Below are positions 24,917-34,451 of a stretch of DNA of 64,000 nt, piece by piece; positions within the stretch are counted from its first letter, which is position 1; each line of letters opens with the position of its first letter. The DNA lies in NCBI GenBank assembly GCA_945896675.1, contig CAMDEM010000001.1, forward strand, positions 1-64,000. Reading direction: 5' to 3'. The translations under genes were made by a program, and so were the position numbers. Origin of the DNA: Cyanobium sp. NIES-981 (GTDB lineage Bacteria; Cyanobacteriota; Cyanobacteriia; PCC-6307; Cyanobiaceae). The notes under the pieces are model-generated. The model ran no database searches, was not told where the DNA came from, and saw only the letters and a program-made list of their open reading frames with translations.

Positions 24917-25930
24917 TTGGTTAACACCCTCGTGCCAACTGTGACTCTCTGGTGGTTGATTCCAAAAGTTGCCCACGGCTGGGCTGGCTTGACTCTTCTG
25001 CTGATCCTGGCCCTATTGGTTTTGTTTTCTGCACGCAGTTTTGCCTTGATGCATGACTGTGGACATGGAACATTATTTCGCAATCCCTGGCTTAATCGCA
25101 TCGCAGGCTTTGGATTGGGCTGTCTCAATGCCATTCCCCAATATCCATGGTCCCGTGGCCACGCTTTTCACCACAAACACAATGGCAACTGGCAGCAGTA
25201 TCGCGGCCCGTCCAACCTATTAACAAAGAATGCCTATCTTGAGTTGTCGTCAAGGAGTCAATGGATCTACCGTTTTATTCGGCATCCTCTAATGCTATTT
25301 CCAGGTGGATTTTTCTACCTCATTATTCGCCCGCGCCTTCAATTAATTCTTGGTTTGCACGAATTTTTAGCAGCCAGTGTTGTTCAACTGTGGAATGGTG
25401 CTTGGCGCCATCCTGGTAGTTGGTGGTCCTGGATTGCCGCATTCAAATCGAGTCATTGGTATACGGCCGGAGAAGCAGTAGATCTCTTCCTTAATAATTT
25501 GGTTGTTGTCTGCTCCTGGTGGCTTATGGCGGGTTGGATGGGGGCGGGATTGTTTTGGGTTTCCTATAGCATTGTAATGACTTTTTCCGCGGCCATCTTT
25601 ATCTGCATATTTGTTGTGCAGCACAATTTTAGGGGGTCCTACGCCCATGGTAGTGACGACTGGAATTATCTTGAGGCTGCCATACTGGGAAGCAGTAATT
25701 TAATTTTGCCACCACTATTGAATTGGTTTTCGGCTGATATAGCATTTCACAGCGTTCACCATTTATGCGAAAGGATTCCGAATTATCAATTGCGTCAATG
25801 TCACGAAAAAAATATTAGCTTGCTTGGAGATTGTTCTTATTTGAAACTCTCTGACATTCCAAGTTGCTTTCATTACAACATTTGGGATCAGCATGCCAAC
25901 GAGCTGATTCGTGCCCAGCAAGTGGTTTAG
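24917..25930 (+). CDS. Membrane fatty acid desaturase, probable N-terminal extension to 24806
   Basis: A di-iron desaturase with four or more spans and the three histidine boxes HDCGH (46-50), HAFHHKH (82-88) and HSVHH (near residue 275). PQYPWSRGHAFHHKHNGNW is typical of acyl-lipid desaturases; position specificity cannot be told. TTG 24917 is the first standard start, but the frame is open and family-like for 37 codons upstream (SDFELASFRHSDNRIAVW) with no ATG, GTG or TTG. A CTG at 24806 lies 5 bases after GAGG. The gene is clearly AT-richer than its neighbours, which suggests transfer. Confidence 0.85.
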   Translation: MVNTLVPTVTLWWLIPKVAHGWAGLTLLLILALLVLFSARSFALMHDCGHGTLFRNPWLNRIAGFGLGCLNAIPQYPWSRGHAFHHKHNGNWQQYRGPSNLLTKNAYLELSSRSQWIYRFIRHPLMLFPGGFFYLIIRPRLQLILGLHEFLAASVVQLWNGAWRHPGSWWSWIAAFKSSHWYTAGEAVDLFLNNLVVVCSWWLMAGWMGAGLFWVSYSIVMTFSAAIFICIFVVQHNFRGSYAHGSDDWNYLEAAILGSSNLILPPLLNWFSADIAFHSVHHLCERIPNYQLRQCHEKNISLLGDCSYLKLSDIPSCFHYNIWDQHANELIRAQQVV

Positions 25931-25937
25931 GCCTGGT

Positions 25938-25960
25938 GGCTTAGCCCTGGCTAAGGAGCC
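25938..25960. terminator. Possible bidirectional terminator hairpin
   Basis: CTTAGC at 25940-25945 pairs with GCTAAG at 25950-25955, with GG/CC able to extend the stem around a GA bulge. It fills the 29 bases between the convergent desaturase and chlP genes. There is no clear T-tract on either strand, so the call is weak. Confidence 0.35.
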
Positions 25961-27360
25961 TAGGAATTGCTTCCGGCGCCCACGGTTTCACGATCATCAG
26001 CAGAGGTCGACTCAGGTGTGGGCAAGCCCTGGGACGGCACCTTCTTGGAGGACACCTTGATTCCGCCTTTGATCGCGGTCACGGCCAGGATGGCCATGGC
26101 CTCCTCTTCACTGCGGACGGCACTCGGCACAGGCTTATAGCTGGCAGGAGCCAGGGCGTTGCCACGCAAGACCGAACCCAGGGTTAGGAGGGTGAGCTTC
26201 AACTGCTGCCAGGGGTTCATCAGCACCACCCGCTTATAGAGGTAACTGTCAAAGGTGAGCCTTTGCACGTCTTTGTCATCGCACATTTCCACGAACGCTT
26301 CGCGGGCAGCATCATTGCGATAGAAGATGTTTTGGAGGATTTCCAGCACTTTGTAGGTAGCGCCATATTGGCGATCCCACTTCTTCAGATACACCTTGAG
26401 ATCCTTCTCCGTGGGGATCTTGGCTCCATTAGCACTGGCGGCCACAATCTGCTCAGCGCACATGCGTCCACTTTTGGCAGCAAAGTAGATGCCTTCGCCG
26501 GAGCTCTTGGTCACATAACCAGCGGCATCTCCCACCAAGGCCATGCGGCCGACCACGCGCCGGGGACGCGGGTGCTCGGGGATGGGATGGGCTTCCACCT
26601 TGATGACTTCACCGTGGAGGAGGCGTTTCTTAGCCCGCTCGCGAATGCCTTCCTGCAGGCTCTTGATCAGGCCTTGGTTGTTCTGCATGGTTCCCGTGCC
26701 CACGGCGACGTGGTCGTATTTCGGGAAGACCCAGGCGTAGAAATCCGGGGAGACATCCGTTCCCACATACATTTCCGCCAAGCTCTCGTAGTACCTCATC
26801 TCCTCAGGAGGCAGCTTGATGCGCTCCTGGAAAGCGATGGCCACGTTGTAGTTGCCTGCATCCATCGCTTTGGCAACCCGGCTGTTGGCGCCATCGGCTC
26901 CAACAATCAAATCCACTTCCAGCGTCTTGCTCTCGCCGGTGGCCTCGCCGGAGGAGTAGTCCGAGTAGGTGAGGGTGTAAGGACCCTGGCGCTTGGTGCC
27001 CGTATCGATCTTGGTCACCAGACCGTTCACCAGATTGGCGCCGAGTTCAGCTGCCCGCTCCCTGAGATAGGCATCCATGACCTCCCGGCGGCACATACCG
27101 ATGTATTCACCATCGTTTTCCAGGTTGATATCCACCTCCCGGTTAGAGGGGGAAATCATTTTCATGTTTCTCACCTTCCGGTCGATGATTGACTCCGGCA
27201 GGTCAAATTCCGAGACCATACACAGAGGAATTGCACCACCACAGGGCTTGGCGTTGTCGAGCTTGCGCTCAAAGATCCAGGTTTGGATGCCGGCCTTGGC
27301 GAGCACTTCAGCGGCACAGGAACCACTGGGACCACCGCCCACCACTGCGACACGCAACAT
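25960..27360 (-). CDS. chlP: Geranylgeranyl diphosphate reductase
   Basis: A 466-residue flavoprotein starting at ATG 27360 (MLRVAVVGGGPSGSCAAEVL). It hydrogenates the geranylgeranyl chain to phytyl for chlorophyll a and tocopherol synthesis. The FAD-binding GGGPSG is at the N-terminus, with RKLDNAKPCGGAIP and the GD motif VGRMALVGDAAGYVTKSSG further on. The last 50 residues (SSKKVPSQGLPTPESTSADD) are a disordered tail. Confidence 0.95.
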   Translation of the reverse strand: MLRVAVVGGGPSGSCAAEVLAKAGIQTWIFERKLDNAKPCGGAIPLCMVSEFDLPESIIDRKVRNMKMISPSNREVDINLENDGEYIGMCRREVMDAYLRERAAELGANLVNGLVTKIDTGTKRQGPYTLTYSDYSSGEATGESKTLEVDLIVGADGANSRVAKAMDAGNYNVAIAFQERIKLPPEEMRYYESLAEMYVGTDVSPDFYAWVFPKYDHVAVGTGTMQNNQGLIKSLQEGIRERAKKRLLHGEVIKVEAHPIPEHPRPRRVVGRMALVGDAAGYVTKSSGEGIYFAAKSGRMCAEQIVAASANGAKIPTEKDLKVYLKKWDRQYGATYKVLEILQNIFYRNDAAREAFVEMCDDKDVQRLTFDSYLYKRVVLMNPWQQLKLTLLTLGSVLRGNALAPASYKPVPSAVRSEEEAMAILAVTAIKGGIKVSSKKVPSQGLPTPESTSADDRETVGAGSNS

Positions 27361-27477
27361 CTGAAAACCGCTCCGCCAGGAAGGATGTGGCGTGGAAGCT
27401 AACACTGTTGCCAGGGGAACCGCAGGCGTTTCCCCGCTTCCCACCTAGGATCTTTACTGCTCGAAGGCTCAGCACAG

Positions 27478-28221
27478 GTGATCGGTGCCAGGCGAGGCCA
27501 GGGAACGGGCTCAAGCGAAGACATTCCGGTTGCACGGCGTTCCACGGTTTTGGCCCCAAGTCGCAGCAGGGGCTTTAGGCGGCTCGCCACAGGAGCCGCT
27601 GGTGCGCTTTTGGGCCTTTTGGGCTTGGCCTTGGTTTTCCCCCAGCCCCTGCGGCGCCTACTGGGACCACCGCCGGTGGCGGGTCTGAATGTGCGCGCAG
27701 GCATGGATGGCCGCCTGCTCGGCCACCTTCCCTATGCGGAGGTCAAGCCATCCGAGCTGGTGGCCATCACCCCGGGGATTGAGCTGCAACGGGATGCCGC
27801 CGATGCGCTGGTGGCCATGCGCTCCGCCGCCGCCGCCGACGGGGTGGATTTGGTGGTGCTCAGTGGTTATCGCTCGATTGCGTTACAGAAGCACCTGTTT
27901 TTTGATGTGAAATCGGCGCGCAACCAAACCGCCAGCGAGCGGGCCCGGGTGAGTGCTCCGCCGGGTTTCTCAGAACATGCCACCGGCTTTGCGATCGATC
28001 TGGGTGATGGTTCCCAACCTGGGGCCAACCTGTCCCCATCGTTTGAACAGACCGCTGCCTTCTCCTGGCTGAAGGCCAATGGGGCGCGGTATCAATTCGC
28101 GCTCTCGTTTCCCCATGGCAATAGCCAGGGAGTCAGCTACGAACCTTGGCATTGGCGCTATGAGGGCTCCACCCAGGCTTTGCAGGTGTTTGAACCTGCC
28201 CAGCGCTTGAGCCGTCCATGA
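27478..28221 (+). CDS. VanY-like D-alanyl-D-alanine carboxypeptidase (M15B)
   Basis: A 247-residue zinc peptidase with an N-terminal membrane anchor (about 38-53, AGALLGLLGLALVF). The zinc motif is SEHATGFAIDLGDG and the second site is EPWHWRYEG, both intact. VVLSGYRSIALQKHLFF holds the substrate arginine. It should trim terminal D-Ala from peptidoglycan stems at the periplasmic face. The start is GTG 27478, 117 bases from the divergent chlP. The U32 gene follows after 10 bases. Confidence 0.88.
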   Translation: MIGARRGQGTGSSEDIPVARRSTVLAPSRSRGFRRLATGAAGALLGLLGLALVFPQPLRRLLGPPPVAGLNVRAGMDGRLLGHLPYAEVKPSELVAITPGIELQRDAADALVAMRSAAAADGVDLVVLSGYRSIALQKHLFFDVKSARNQTASERARVSAPPGFSEHATGFAIDLGDGSQPGANLSPSFEQTAAFSWLKANGARYQFALSFPHGNSQGVSYEPWHWRYEGSTQALQVFEPAQRLSRP

Positions 28222-28231
28222 CCAGCCGTCC

Positions 28232-30823
28232 ATGACAACTGTCCTGCCGGAATTGCTTTCTCCCGCCGGCACCTGGGATGCCTTGAAGGCTGCTGTTGCC
28301 AACGGTGCCGATGCGGTCTACTTCGGCGTTGATGCACTCAATGCCCGCATGCGGGCCGCCAACTTTCAGCGTCAGGAACTGCCAGAGCTGATGCAGTGGC
28401 TGCACCGGCGGGGCGTCAAGGGTTTCCTGACGGTCAATGTGTTGGTGTTTCCCGCTGAGTTGGATCAGGCCGCAGACCTGGTCCTGGCGGCAGCGGAGGC
28501 CGGGGTTGATGCTCTCATCGTTCAGGACATTGGCCTGGCTCGCCTCGCTAGGGAGCTGGCTCCCAATTTGGCGATCCATGGCTCCACCCAGATGTCGATC
28601 ACCAGTGCCGCCGGGGTGGCCCAGGCGGCTGAGCTTGGCTGTCAGCGGGTGGTGCTAGCCCGGGAGCTTGCGCTAAAGGATTTCCAGCGCCTCCAGGCCC
28701 AGCTCCAACAACGGGCCATCGCCATGCCCCTGGAGGTGTTTGTGCACGGCGCCCTGTGCGTGGCCTATTCGGGTCAGTGCCTGACCAGTGAGGCCCTCGG
28801 CCAGCGCAGTGCCAACCGCGGTGAATGTGCCCAGGCCTGCAGGTTGCCCTACGAATTGATCGTGGATGGTGAGGAGAAGCCCCTGGGCGACCAGCGCTAC
28901 CTGCTCTCGCCCCAGGACTTGGCAGCCTGGGAGCTGATTCCCGAGCTGGCCGAACTCGGCATCGCCAGCCTCAAAATTGAGGGGCGCCTCAAGGAGGCCA
29001 CCTATGTGGCGGCGGTCACGGAGACCTATCGCCGCAGCCTCGACCAGCTGCTTCCAGGGCCGGGCAACGACAACCCAGGGCAGGGGTACCGGGAACAGTG
29101 GCAACCTGATCAGACCCGGCGGAATCTGGAGCTCAGTTTTTCCAGGGGGCTTTCAACCGGTTGGTTAGGGGGTGTGAACCACCGATCGTTGGTGCATGGG
29201 CTGTGGAGCAAAAAAAGGGGCCCCAAAATTGGCCAATTCCTCTCCATCGATGGCAAGGGTTGGTGGCTTGTGAGCACCCCTACTGCCCTGAAGCCAGGTG
29301 ATGGGCTCGTTTTTGAAGGCCGATCCCCATCGGCGCTGGAGGCTCCACCAGAACTTGGAGGCCGGGTGATGGCGGTTGAGCAACGCGCTGCTGGGTGCTT
29401 GGCGATCAAGCTCGGGCCAGGGGAGATCGACGGCCGTTCCCTGCCCGAGGGTGCCCCTTGTTGGCTGACCAGTGATCCAGCTCTCGAAGGGATTTGGAAA
29501 CGAATGGCGAGTCGCGAGACCCCCGAACGCAAGCAGGCTCTCCATCTGCGGGTGAGTGGGGCCAGTGGCGAACCCCTCGTGCTCAGGTTGATTCAGGCCG
29601 GGTCCTTTGAGGCGCCGCCAACCGAGCAATGGCAATGGCAATCCGCAACGCCCCTCCAGCCGGCCACGGGCCAATCCCTCAACCGAGTCCGGCTTGAGGC
29701 CCAATTGGGCCGCCTGGGCGGTACCCCGTGGGAGCTGGGTCCCTTGGACGTGCAGCTCAAGGGCGAGCTGTTCCTCCCCGTGGCCCAGCTCAACCAGTTG
29801 CGCCGTCTGCTCGTCGATCACTTGGCGAGCTGGGTTGACCTGGCGAGCTGCCGTCCAACAGGAACCGAACTGGCGCTGGGTGGAATGGCTGCCAAAGCGG
29901 CGCTGCCCCAGATCCTGCGTTCCCTGCACCCCCAGGAGCCCTGGCTCACCAGCAGATCCCAGCAGGAGGGGCAGGAGAGCACCGAGGTGGTGGTGTTGGT
30001 GCGCAGCCTGGATCAACTCAAGGCCCTGCGCGATCAACCCGTGCACCGGGTCATTGCCGAGCTGGAGCAGCCCCATGAGCTCAAGGAGGCCATCGCCATG
30101 GGTCGCGGGGTCTGGCCCGGAGGCATTTGGCTGGCTGGTGCCCGGATCACCAGGCCCGACGAACGCTGGACCTTGGAACCCCTGATCCGGGCCCAGGCCG
30201 ACGGTTATCTGGTGCGCAATGCCGACCAGCTGGAGCTGTTGACACCGTTGGCCCCCTGCGTAGGCGATTTTTCCTTGAACGTGGCCAACCCGCTCACAGC
30301 GGCCTGGTTCTTGAACCATTGGGGCCTGGAGCGGATCACGGCCAGCTATGACCTGGCCCTCGACCAATTGCTCGAGCTCGTAGCAGGGTGTCCAGCGGGA
30401 TCCGTTGAGGTCACGGTGCACCAGCACATGCCCCTGTTTCACATGGAGCATTGCCTGTTTTGCGCCTTCCTCTCCGATGGCCATGACCACACCGACTGCG
30501 GCCGTCCCTGCGAGACCCACATGGTGCTGCTGAGGGACCGCAGTGGCAGCGAGCACCCCCTGCGGGCCGATCTTGGTTGCCGCAACACCCTGTTTAACGG
30601 TAAGGCCCAAACGGCCGCGGAGGCCCTTCCCCAGCTCCTGCGCGCCGGTGTGCGGGCCCTGCGCCTTGAGCTTTTGGACGAATCCGCAGACCAGACCGTC
30701 CACCGGGTGCAGCAATACGGTTCCGCGATCCGGGGTGAGATTTCGGGACGCCAGCTGTGGCAACAGGAGCAGCTCGATAGCCGCCTGGGCGTGACCCGGG
30801 GCAGCCTTAAAAGCCGCAGGTGA
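28232..30823 (+). CDS. U32 family protein with DUF3656, RlhA-like
   Basis: An 863-residue protein beginning ELLSPAGTWDALKAAVANGADAVYFG, the U32 TIM-barrel signature. Four conserved cysteines of the U32 iron-sulfur site are in GALCVAYSGQC and RGECAQACRLPY. A DUF3656 region follows, then a second U32-like part with its own Cys/His cluster (HMEHCLFCAFLSDG, CGRPCETH). E. coli RlhA has this layout and hydroxylates C2501 of 23S rRNA with help from prephenate-derived chemistry. RlhA function is a likely but unproven assignment; protease function is unlikely. Confidence 0.85.
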   Translation: MTTVLPELLSPAGTWDALKAAVANGADAVYFGVDALNARMRAANFQRQELPELMQWLHRRGVKGFLTVNVLVFPAELDQAADLVLAAAEAGVDALIVQDIGLARLARELAPNLAIHGSTQMSITSAAGVAQAAELGCQRVVLARELALKDFQRLQAQLQQRAIAMPLEVFVHGALCVAYSGQCLTSEALGQRSANRGECAQACRLPYELIVDGEEKPLGDQRYLLSPQDLAAWELIPELAELGIASLKIEGRLKEATYVAAVTETYRRSLDQLLPGPGNDNPGQGYREQWQPDQTRRNLELSFSRGLSTGWLGGVNHRSLVHGLWSKKRGPKIGQFLSIDGKGWWLVSTPTALKPGDGLVFEGRSPSALEAPPELGGRVMAVEQRAAGCLAIKLGPGEIDGRSLPEGAPCWLTSDPALEGIWKRMASRETPERKQALHLRVSGASGEPLVLRLIQAGSFEAPPTEQWQWQSATPLQPATGQSLNRVRLEAQLGRLGGTPWELGPLDVQLKGELFLPVAQLNQLRRLLVDHLASWVDLASCRPTGTELALGGMAAKAALPQILRSLHPQEPWLTSRSQQEGQESTEVVVLVRSLDQLKALRDQPVHRVIAELEQPHELKEAIAMGRGVWPGGIWLAGARITRPDERWTLEPLIRAQADGYLVRNADQLELLTPLAPCVGDFSLNVANPLTAAWFLNHWGLERITASYDLALDQLLELVAGCPAGSVEVTVHQHMPLFHMEHCLFCAFLSDGHDHTDCGRPCETHMVLLRDRSGSEHPLRADLGCRNTLFNGKAQTAAEALPQLLRAGVRALRLELLDESADQTVHRVQQYGSAIRGEISGRQLWQQEQLDSRLGVTRGSLKSRR

Positions 30824-30921
30824 GTGAGATAAGCTGGGGATTCGGCTTCTAAGCTTTGATAGGGCTGAAAAGCTTTAAATCAGGCCCGCAGGCCTTCAGT
30901 AGAACCTAGGAATTCCTACGC

Positions 30922-32730
30922 ATGAGCGGCGAACACACAGGCACGCCGATTCGCAATATTGCGATCATTGCCCACGTTGACCACGGCAAAACCACCCTGG
31001 TTGATGCCCTCTTGAATCAATCGGGCATCTTTCGTGAAGGGGAAGCCATCCCCACTTGTGTGATGGATTCCAATGATCTGGAGCGCGAACGCGGCATCAC
31101 GATTCTTTCGAAGAATACCGCCGTTGATTACGACGGGATTCGAATAAATATTGTTGATACCCCTGGTCACGCCGACTTCGGTGGAGAAGTTGAGCGGGTG
31201 CTCGGCATGGTGGATGGCTGCCTTCTGATTGTGGATGCCAACGAAGGCCCCATGCCCCAGACGCGCTTCGTGTTGAAGAAGGCGCTTGAAAAAGGGCTCC
31301 GCCCGATTGTGTTCGTCAATAAAATTGACCGGGCCCGGGTTGACCCCGAAGTCGCTGTCGACAAGGTTCTGGATCTTTTCCTTGAACTCGGTGCCGACGA
31401 CGACCAGTGTGACTTCACCTACCTCTTTGGTAGCGGCATGGCTGGCTACGCCAAGCCAGACATGAAGACCGAAAGCGAAAACATGAAGCCTCTCTTTGAG
31501 GCCATTCTTCGCCACGTCCCACCCCCCGTTGGCGATCCTGAAAAGCCCCTCCAGCTTCAGGTCACCACCCTGGACTACAGCGATTTTCTGGGTCGCATCA
31601 TGATTGGCCGTATCCACAACGGCACCATTCGTTCTGGCCAGCAAGCCGCCCTCATTCGCGATGACGGCAGCATTAAGCGTGGCCGAATCAGCAAGTTGCT
31701 TGGTTTCCAAGGCTTGCAGAGGATCGAGATTGAGGAGGCCCGGGCAGGTGATCTCGTGGCAGTTTCCGGTTTCGATGAGGTCAACATTGGAGAAACCATT
31801 GCCTGCCCTGAAAATCCTGAGGCCCTGCCCCTGATCAAGGTTGATGAACCAACCCTGCAAATGACCTTCGTGGTCAACGATTCCCCCTTTGCAGGTAAAG
31901 AAGGCAAGTTCGTGACCAGCCGCCAACTGCGGGATCGTCTCCAGCGGGAATTGCTGACCAACGTGGCCCTCAGGGTTGAAGACACCGATTCCCCCGATCG
32001 CTTTGCCGTGAGTGGCCGCGGAGAACTGCACCTTGGAATTCTGATTGAGACCATGCGCCGGGAGGGCTATGAGTTTCAGGTCAGCCAGCCCCAGGTGATC
32101 TTCCGCACCATTGATGGCAGCCTGTTCGAGCCCTACGAAACCCTGGTGATGGACGTCCCCGAGGCTTCCGTGGGGTCGTGTATCGAGCGCCTAGGCGTCC
32201 GCAAGGGGGAAATGCAAAACATGGAGAACACCAACGACGGCCGCACCCAGTTGGAGTTTGTGGTGCCATCCAGGGGGTTGATTGGCTTTAGGGGTGATTT
32301 CATTCGCGCCACCCGGGGCGAAGGAATTATGAGCCACTCATTCCTCGACTATCGCCGCATGCAAGGCGATATGGATGCTCGACGCAATGGTGTCTTGGTT
32401 TCTTTTGAAGAGGGAACAGCCACCTTCTATGCGCTTAAGGGTGCGGAAGACCGGGGACAGTTCTTTATTACCCCTGGTACCAAGGTGTACAAAGGAATGA
32501 TTGTGGGTGAGCACAATCGCCCCCCTGATCTGGAGCTCAACGTCTGCAAGGCCAAGCAAGTCACCAACATCCGTTCTGCAGGTGCTGAGGTCCTCGATAC
32601 CCTCCAGGCCCCAATCCAAATGAACCTTGAGCGCGCCTTGGAATACATCGGCCCCGATGAAATGCTTGAGGTCACCCCTGAGTCCATCCGTCTGCGCAAA
32701 CTTCCTGCCAAGAAAACTGCCAAGCGTTGA
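30922..32730 (+). CDS. typA: Ribosome-associated GTPase TypA/BipA
   Basis: A 602-residue translational GTPase. G motifs are [29 protein letters not shown] and NKID. The switch I segment [14 protein letters not shown] is typical. Domains II and III/V of the EF-G type and the BipA-specific C-terminal domain ([15 protein letters not shown]) follow. TypA assists 50S assembly and stress or cold adaptation. A 98-base leader separates it from the U32 gene. Confidence 0.96.
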   Translation: MSGEHTGTPIRNIAIIAHVDHGKTTLVDALLNQSGIFREGEAIPTCVMDSNDLERERGITILSKNTAVDYDGIRINIVDTPGHADFGGEVERVLGMVDGCLLIVDANEGPMPQTRFVLKKALEKGLRPIVFVNKIDRARVDPEVAVDKVLDLFLELGADDDQCDFTYLFGSGMAGYAKPDMKTESENMKPLFEAILRHVPPPVGDPEKPLQLQVTTLDYSDFLGRIMIGRIHNGTIRSGQQAALIRDDGSIKRGRISKLLGFQGLQRIEIEEARAGDLVAVSGFDEVNIGETIACPENPEALPLIKVDEPTLQMTFVVNDSPFAGKEGKFVTSRQLRDRLQRELLTNVALRVEDTDSPDRFAVSGRGELHLGILIETMRREGYEFQVSQPQVIFRTIDGSLFEPYETLVMDVPEASVGSCIERLGVRKGEMQNMENTNDGRTQLEFVVPSRGLIGFRGDFIRATRGEGIMSHSFLDYRRMQGDMDARRNGVLVSFEEGTATFYALKGAEDRGQFFITPGTKVYKGMIVGEHNRPPDLELNVCKAKQVTNIRSAGAEVLDTLQAPIQMNLERALEYIGPDEMLEVTPESIRLRKLPAKKTAKR

Positions 32731-32762
32731 GTCTTCCTGGCAATGCTGAGGAACAAAGCCTG

Positions 32763-33128
32763 ATGGCCGACCCCCGTTTGGGTGTGGCCATCGGGCTTTT
32801 TAATGCGGCAGATTGGTATGCCTGCCATGACCTGCTGGAGGAACTCTGGCATGAAACGGCAGGGCCGATGCGGCCTGTTTTACAGGGAATTCTGCAAATC
32901 GCCGTGGCCGAACTCCACCGCGATAAGGAGAATCTCAGGGGTGCAACAATTTTGATGGGAGAGGGTTTGGGGCGGTTGCGCTCCAGTGGATCTGTGGCCC
33001 TTGGGCTCAATCTCGATGGGCTGCGGGCCACAGCTCTGCTGCGCCTGCAAACCCTTCAATCAGGAGGTTGCCTCGACCACGTGCCATTCCCCAAACTGAT
33101 TGACGCGCAAGTTTCCAGCCAGGAATGA
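32763..33128 (+). CDS. DUF309 protein
   Basis: A 121-residue helical protein with the DUF309 signature FNAADWYACHDLLEELWHE near residue 14. The start is ATG 32763, preceded by GAGG; a TTG at 32727 overlapping the typA stop is an alternative. The fold is a small helical bundle with conserved His and Glu residues; the function is not known. Confidence 0.82.
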   Translation: MADPRLGVAIGLFNAADWYACHDLLEELWHETAGPMRPVLQGILQIAVAELHRDKENLRGATILMGEGLGRLRSSGSVALGLNLDGLRATALLRLQTLQSGGCLDHVPFPKLIDAQVSSQE

Positions 33129-33177
33129 TTCGGGGGCGCTCTGTAGATTGAGAAGCCTGAGCCCAGTAAGACCCCCA

Positions 33178-33726
33178 TTGGCATTGCAGCTGAATCCGAT
33201 CCTTGCTGGCGCTTTTGTGACGCTTGGGCTTCAGCTTTGTAGTTCACCCGGGCGAGCTGCGGATACGACTCCCCTGGGCTTGCTTGCCCAGGTTCCGATT
33301 GCCATACCGCTCCAGGACAACAAGAGTCCCCAGGTTCGTCCTGGGCAGTCCTCCCCAGGTGTGGTCGAAGCCACGCCCAGGGTGATCACGCCAACGACAG
33401 GCCTGGTCACGATTGAATCTGACCTGCAGCAGGCCGATAACACTACAGGGATTGTCACGGCCACCGGCAATGTCCGCATCGTCTACCCCGATCAACGGGT
33501 CGTGGCAACAGCCCGTCAGGGCCAGTACTACTCCAAGGAAGGGAGGGTTGTCCTTAGTGGGGATGTGGATGTGATCCAGGCCGATGGCCATGCCATCAAG
33601 GCTGAGCGTGTTGTCTATGACGTCAACCGGGAGCGGATCACCGCAGCCCCCCCTGCTGGCGGCCAGGTCTTCAGCCGTTACCGCATGGCTAGCCCCACCC
33701 CAAGACCAGGTGCCACCAAGCCATGA
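33178..33726 (+). CDS. lptA: LptA/OstA-like periplasmic LPS transport protein
   Basis: About 182 residues with an N-terminal signal segment (LNPILAGAFVTLGLQL, cleavage near GRAADT) and an OstA beta-jellyroll region (TATGNVRIVYPDQRVVATA, VLSGDVDVIQADGHAIKA). LptA forms the periplasmic bridge that carries lipopolysaccharide. Its ATGA overlap with lptB and the permease after it confirm the pathway. The start is uncertain: TTG 33178 clears the upstream gene, while the frame is open back to 33100. Confidence 0.8.
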   Translation: MALQLNPILAGAFVTLGLQLCSSPGRAADTTPLGLLAQVPIAIPLQDNKSPQVRPGQSSPGVVEATPRVITPTTGLVTIESDLQQADNTTGIVTATGNVRIVYPDQRVVATARQGQYYSKEGRVVLSGDVDVIQADGHAIKAERVVYDVNRERITAAPPAGGQVFSRYRMASPTPRPGATKP

Positions 33727-34451
33727 GCCTGAATCTCCACAATATTGTTTTAGCTGTCAGCGGACGGGTATTGGTTAACCATGTTTCCCTGGAGCTTTCA
33801 CCCGGGGAAGTGGTTGGTTTGTTGGGTCCCAATGGGGCTGGCAAAACCACCACGTTTGGCCTGGTTACGGGTTTGATGCGGGCTGATTCAGGCGATATTT
33901 TGATGGATGGTCTTGATATTCGTGACTTACCAATGCCCCAGCGGGCCCGCTTGGGCATTGGCTATTTGCCTCAGGAGCCGAGTGTTTTTCGCCAACTGAC
34001 CGTTCGTGACAATCTGCGTCTGGCCCTTCAAGAAAGTGCCACCCCCAAGGCTATCCGCCGTGACAGGCTTGAAGCCTTGATCAGTGATTTTCATCTCACG
34101 GCATTTCAGGATCGCAAAGGTTTCCAGCTCTCCGGTGGTGAGCGGCGCCGCTGTGAAGTGGCGAGGGCCCTTGCGGTCGGTGAATCGGGTCCCCGCTACT
34201 TGCTCTTGGATGAACCATTCGCAGGTGTCGATCCCATTGCCGTTGCCGACCTCCAGCAATTGATTGATCAGTTGCGAAACCGTGGCATGGGCCTGCTGAT
34301 TACCGATCACAACGTTCGCGAGACTCTTGCCATCACCGATCGGGCCTATATCCTCTCCGATGGTTCCATTCTGGCCTCTGGTACTTCAGAGCAGGTGGGC
34401 TCCGATCCCCTCGTGCGGCGTCACTACCTGGGCGAGGATTTCAGGCTATGA
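33723..34451 (+). CDS. lptB: LPS export ABC transporter ATPase LptB
   Basis: A 242-residue ATPase with Walker A GPNGAGKTTTF, Q-loop YLPQEPSVFRQLTV, signature LSGGERRRCEVARAL, Walker B YLLLDEPFAGVDP and switch His in ITDHNV. This is the LptB pattern, which energises extraction of lipopolysaccharide from the inner membrane. It overlaps lptA and the permease by 4 bases on each side. Confidence 0.93.
   Translation: MSLNLHNIVLAVSGRVLVNHVSLELSPGEVVGLLGPNGAGKTTTFGLVTGLMRADSGDILMDGLDIRDLPMPQRARLGIGYLPQEPSVFRQLTVRDNLRLALQESATPKAIRRDRLEALISDFHLTAFQDRKGFQLSGGERRRCEVARALAVGESGPRYLLLDEPFAGVDPIAVADLQQLIDQLRNRGMGLLITDHNVRETLAITDRAYILSDGSILASGTSEQVGSDPLVRRHYLGEDFRL

Noticed and set aside
24832-25134. Open frame of 100 codons antisense to the desaturase 5' end
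   Set aside because: No ribosome site, no recognisable protein, and it is the mirror of a histidine-box gene with clear motifs on the other strand.
28232-30823. U32 protein as a collagenase-type protease
   Set aside because: The cysteine clusters and DUF3656 region fit the tRNA/rRNA hydroxylation branch rather than a peptidase.
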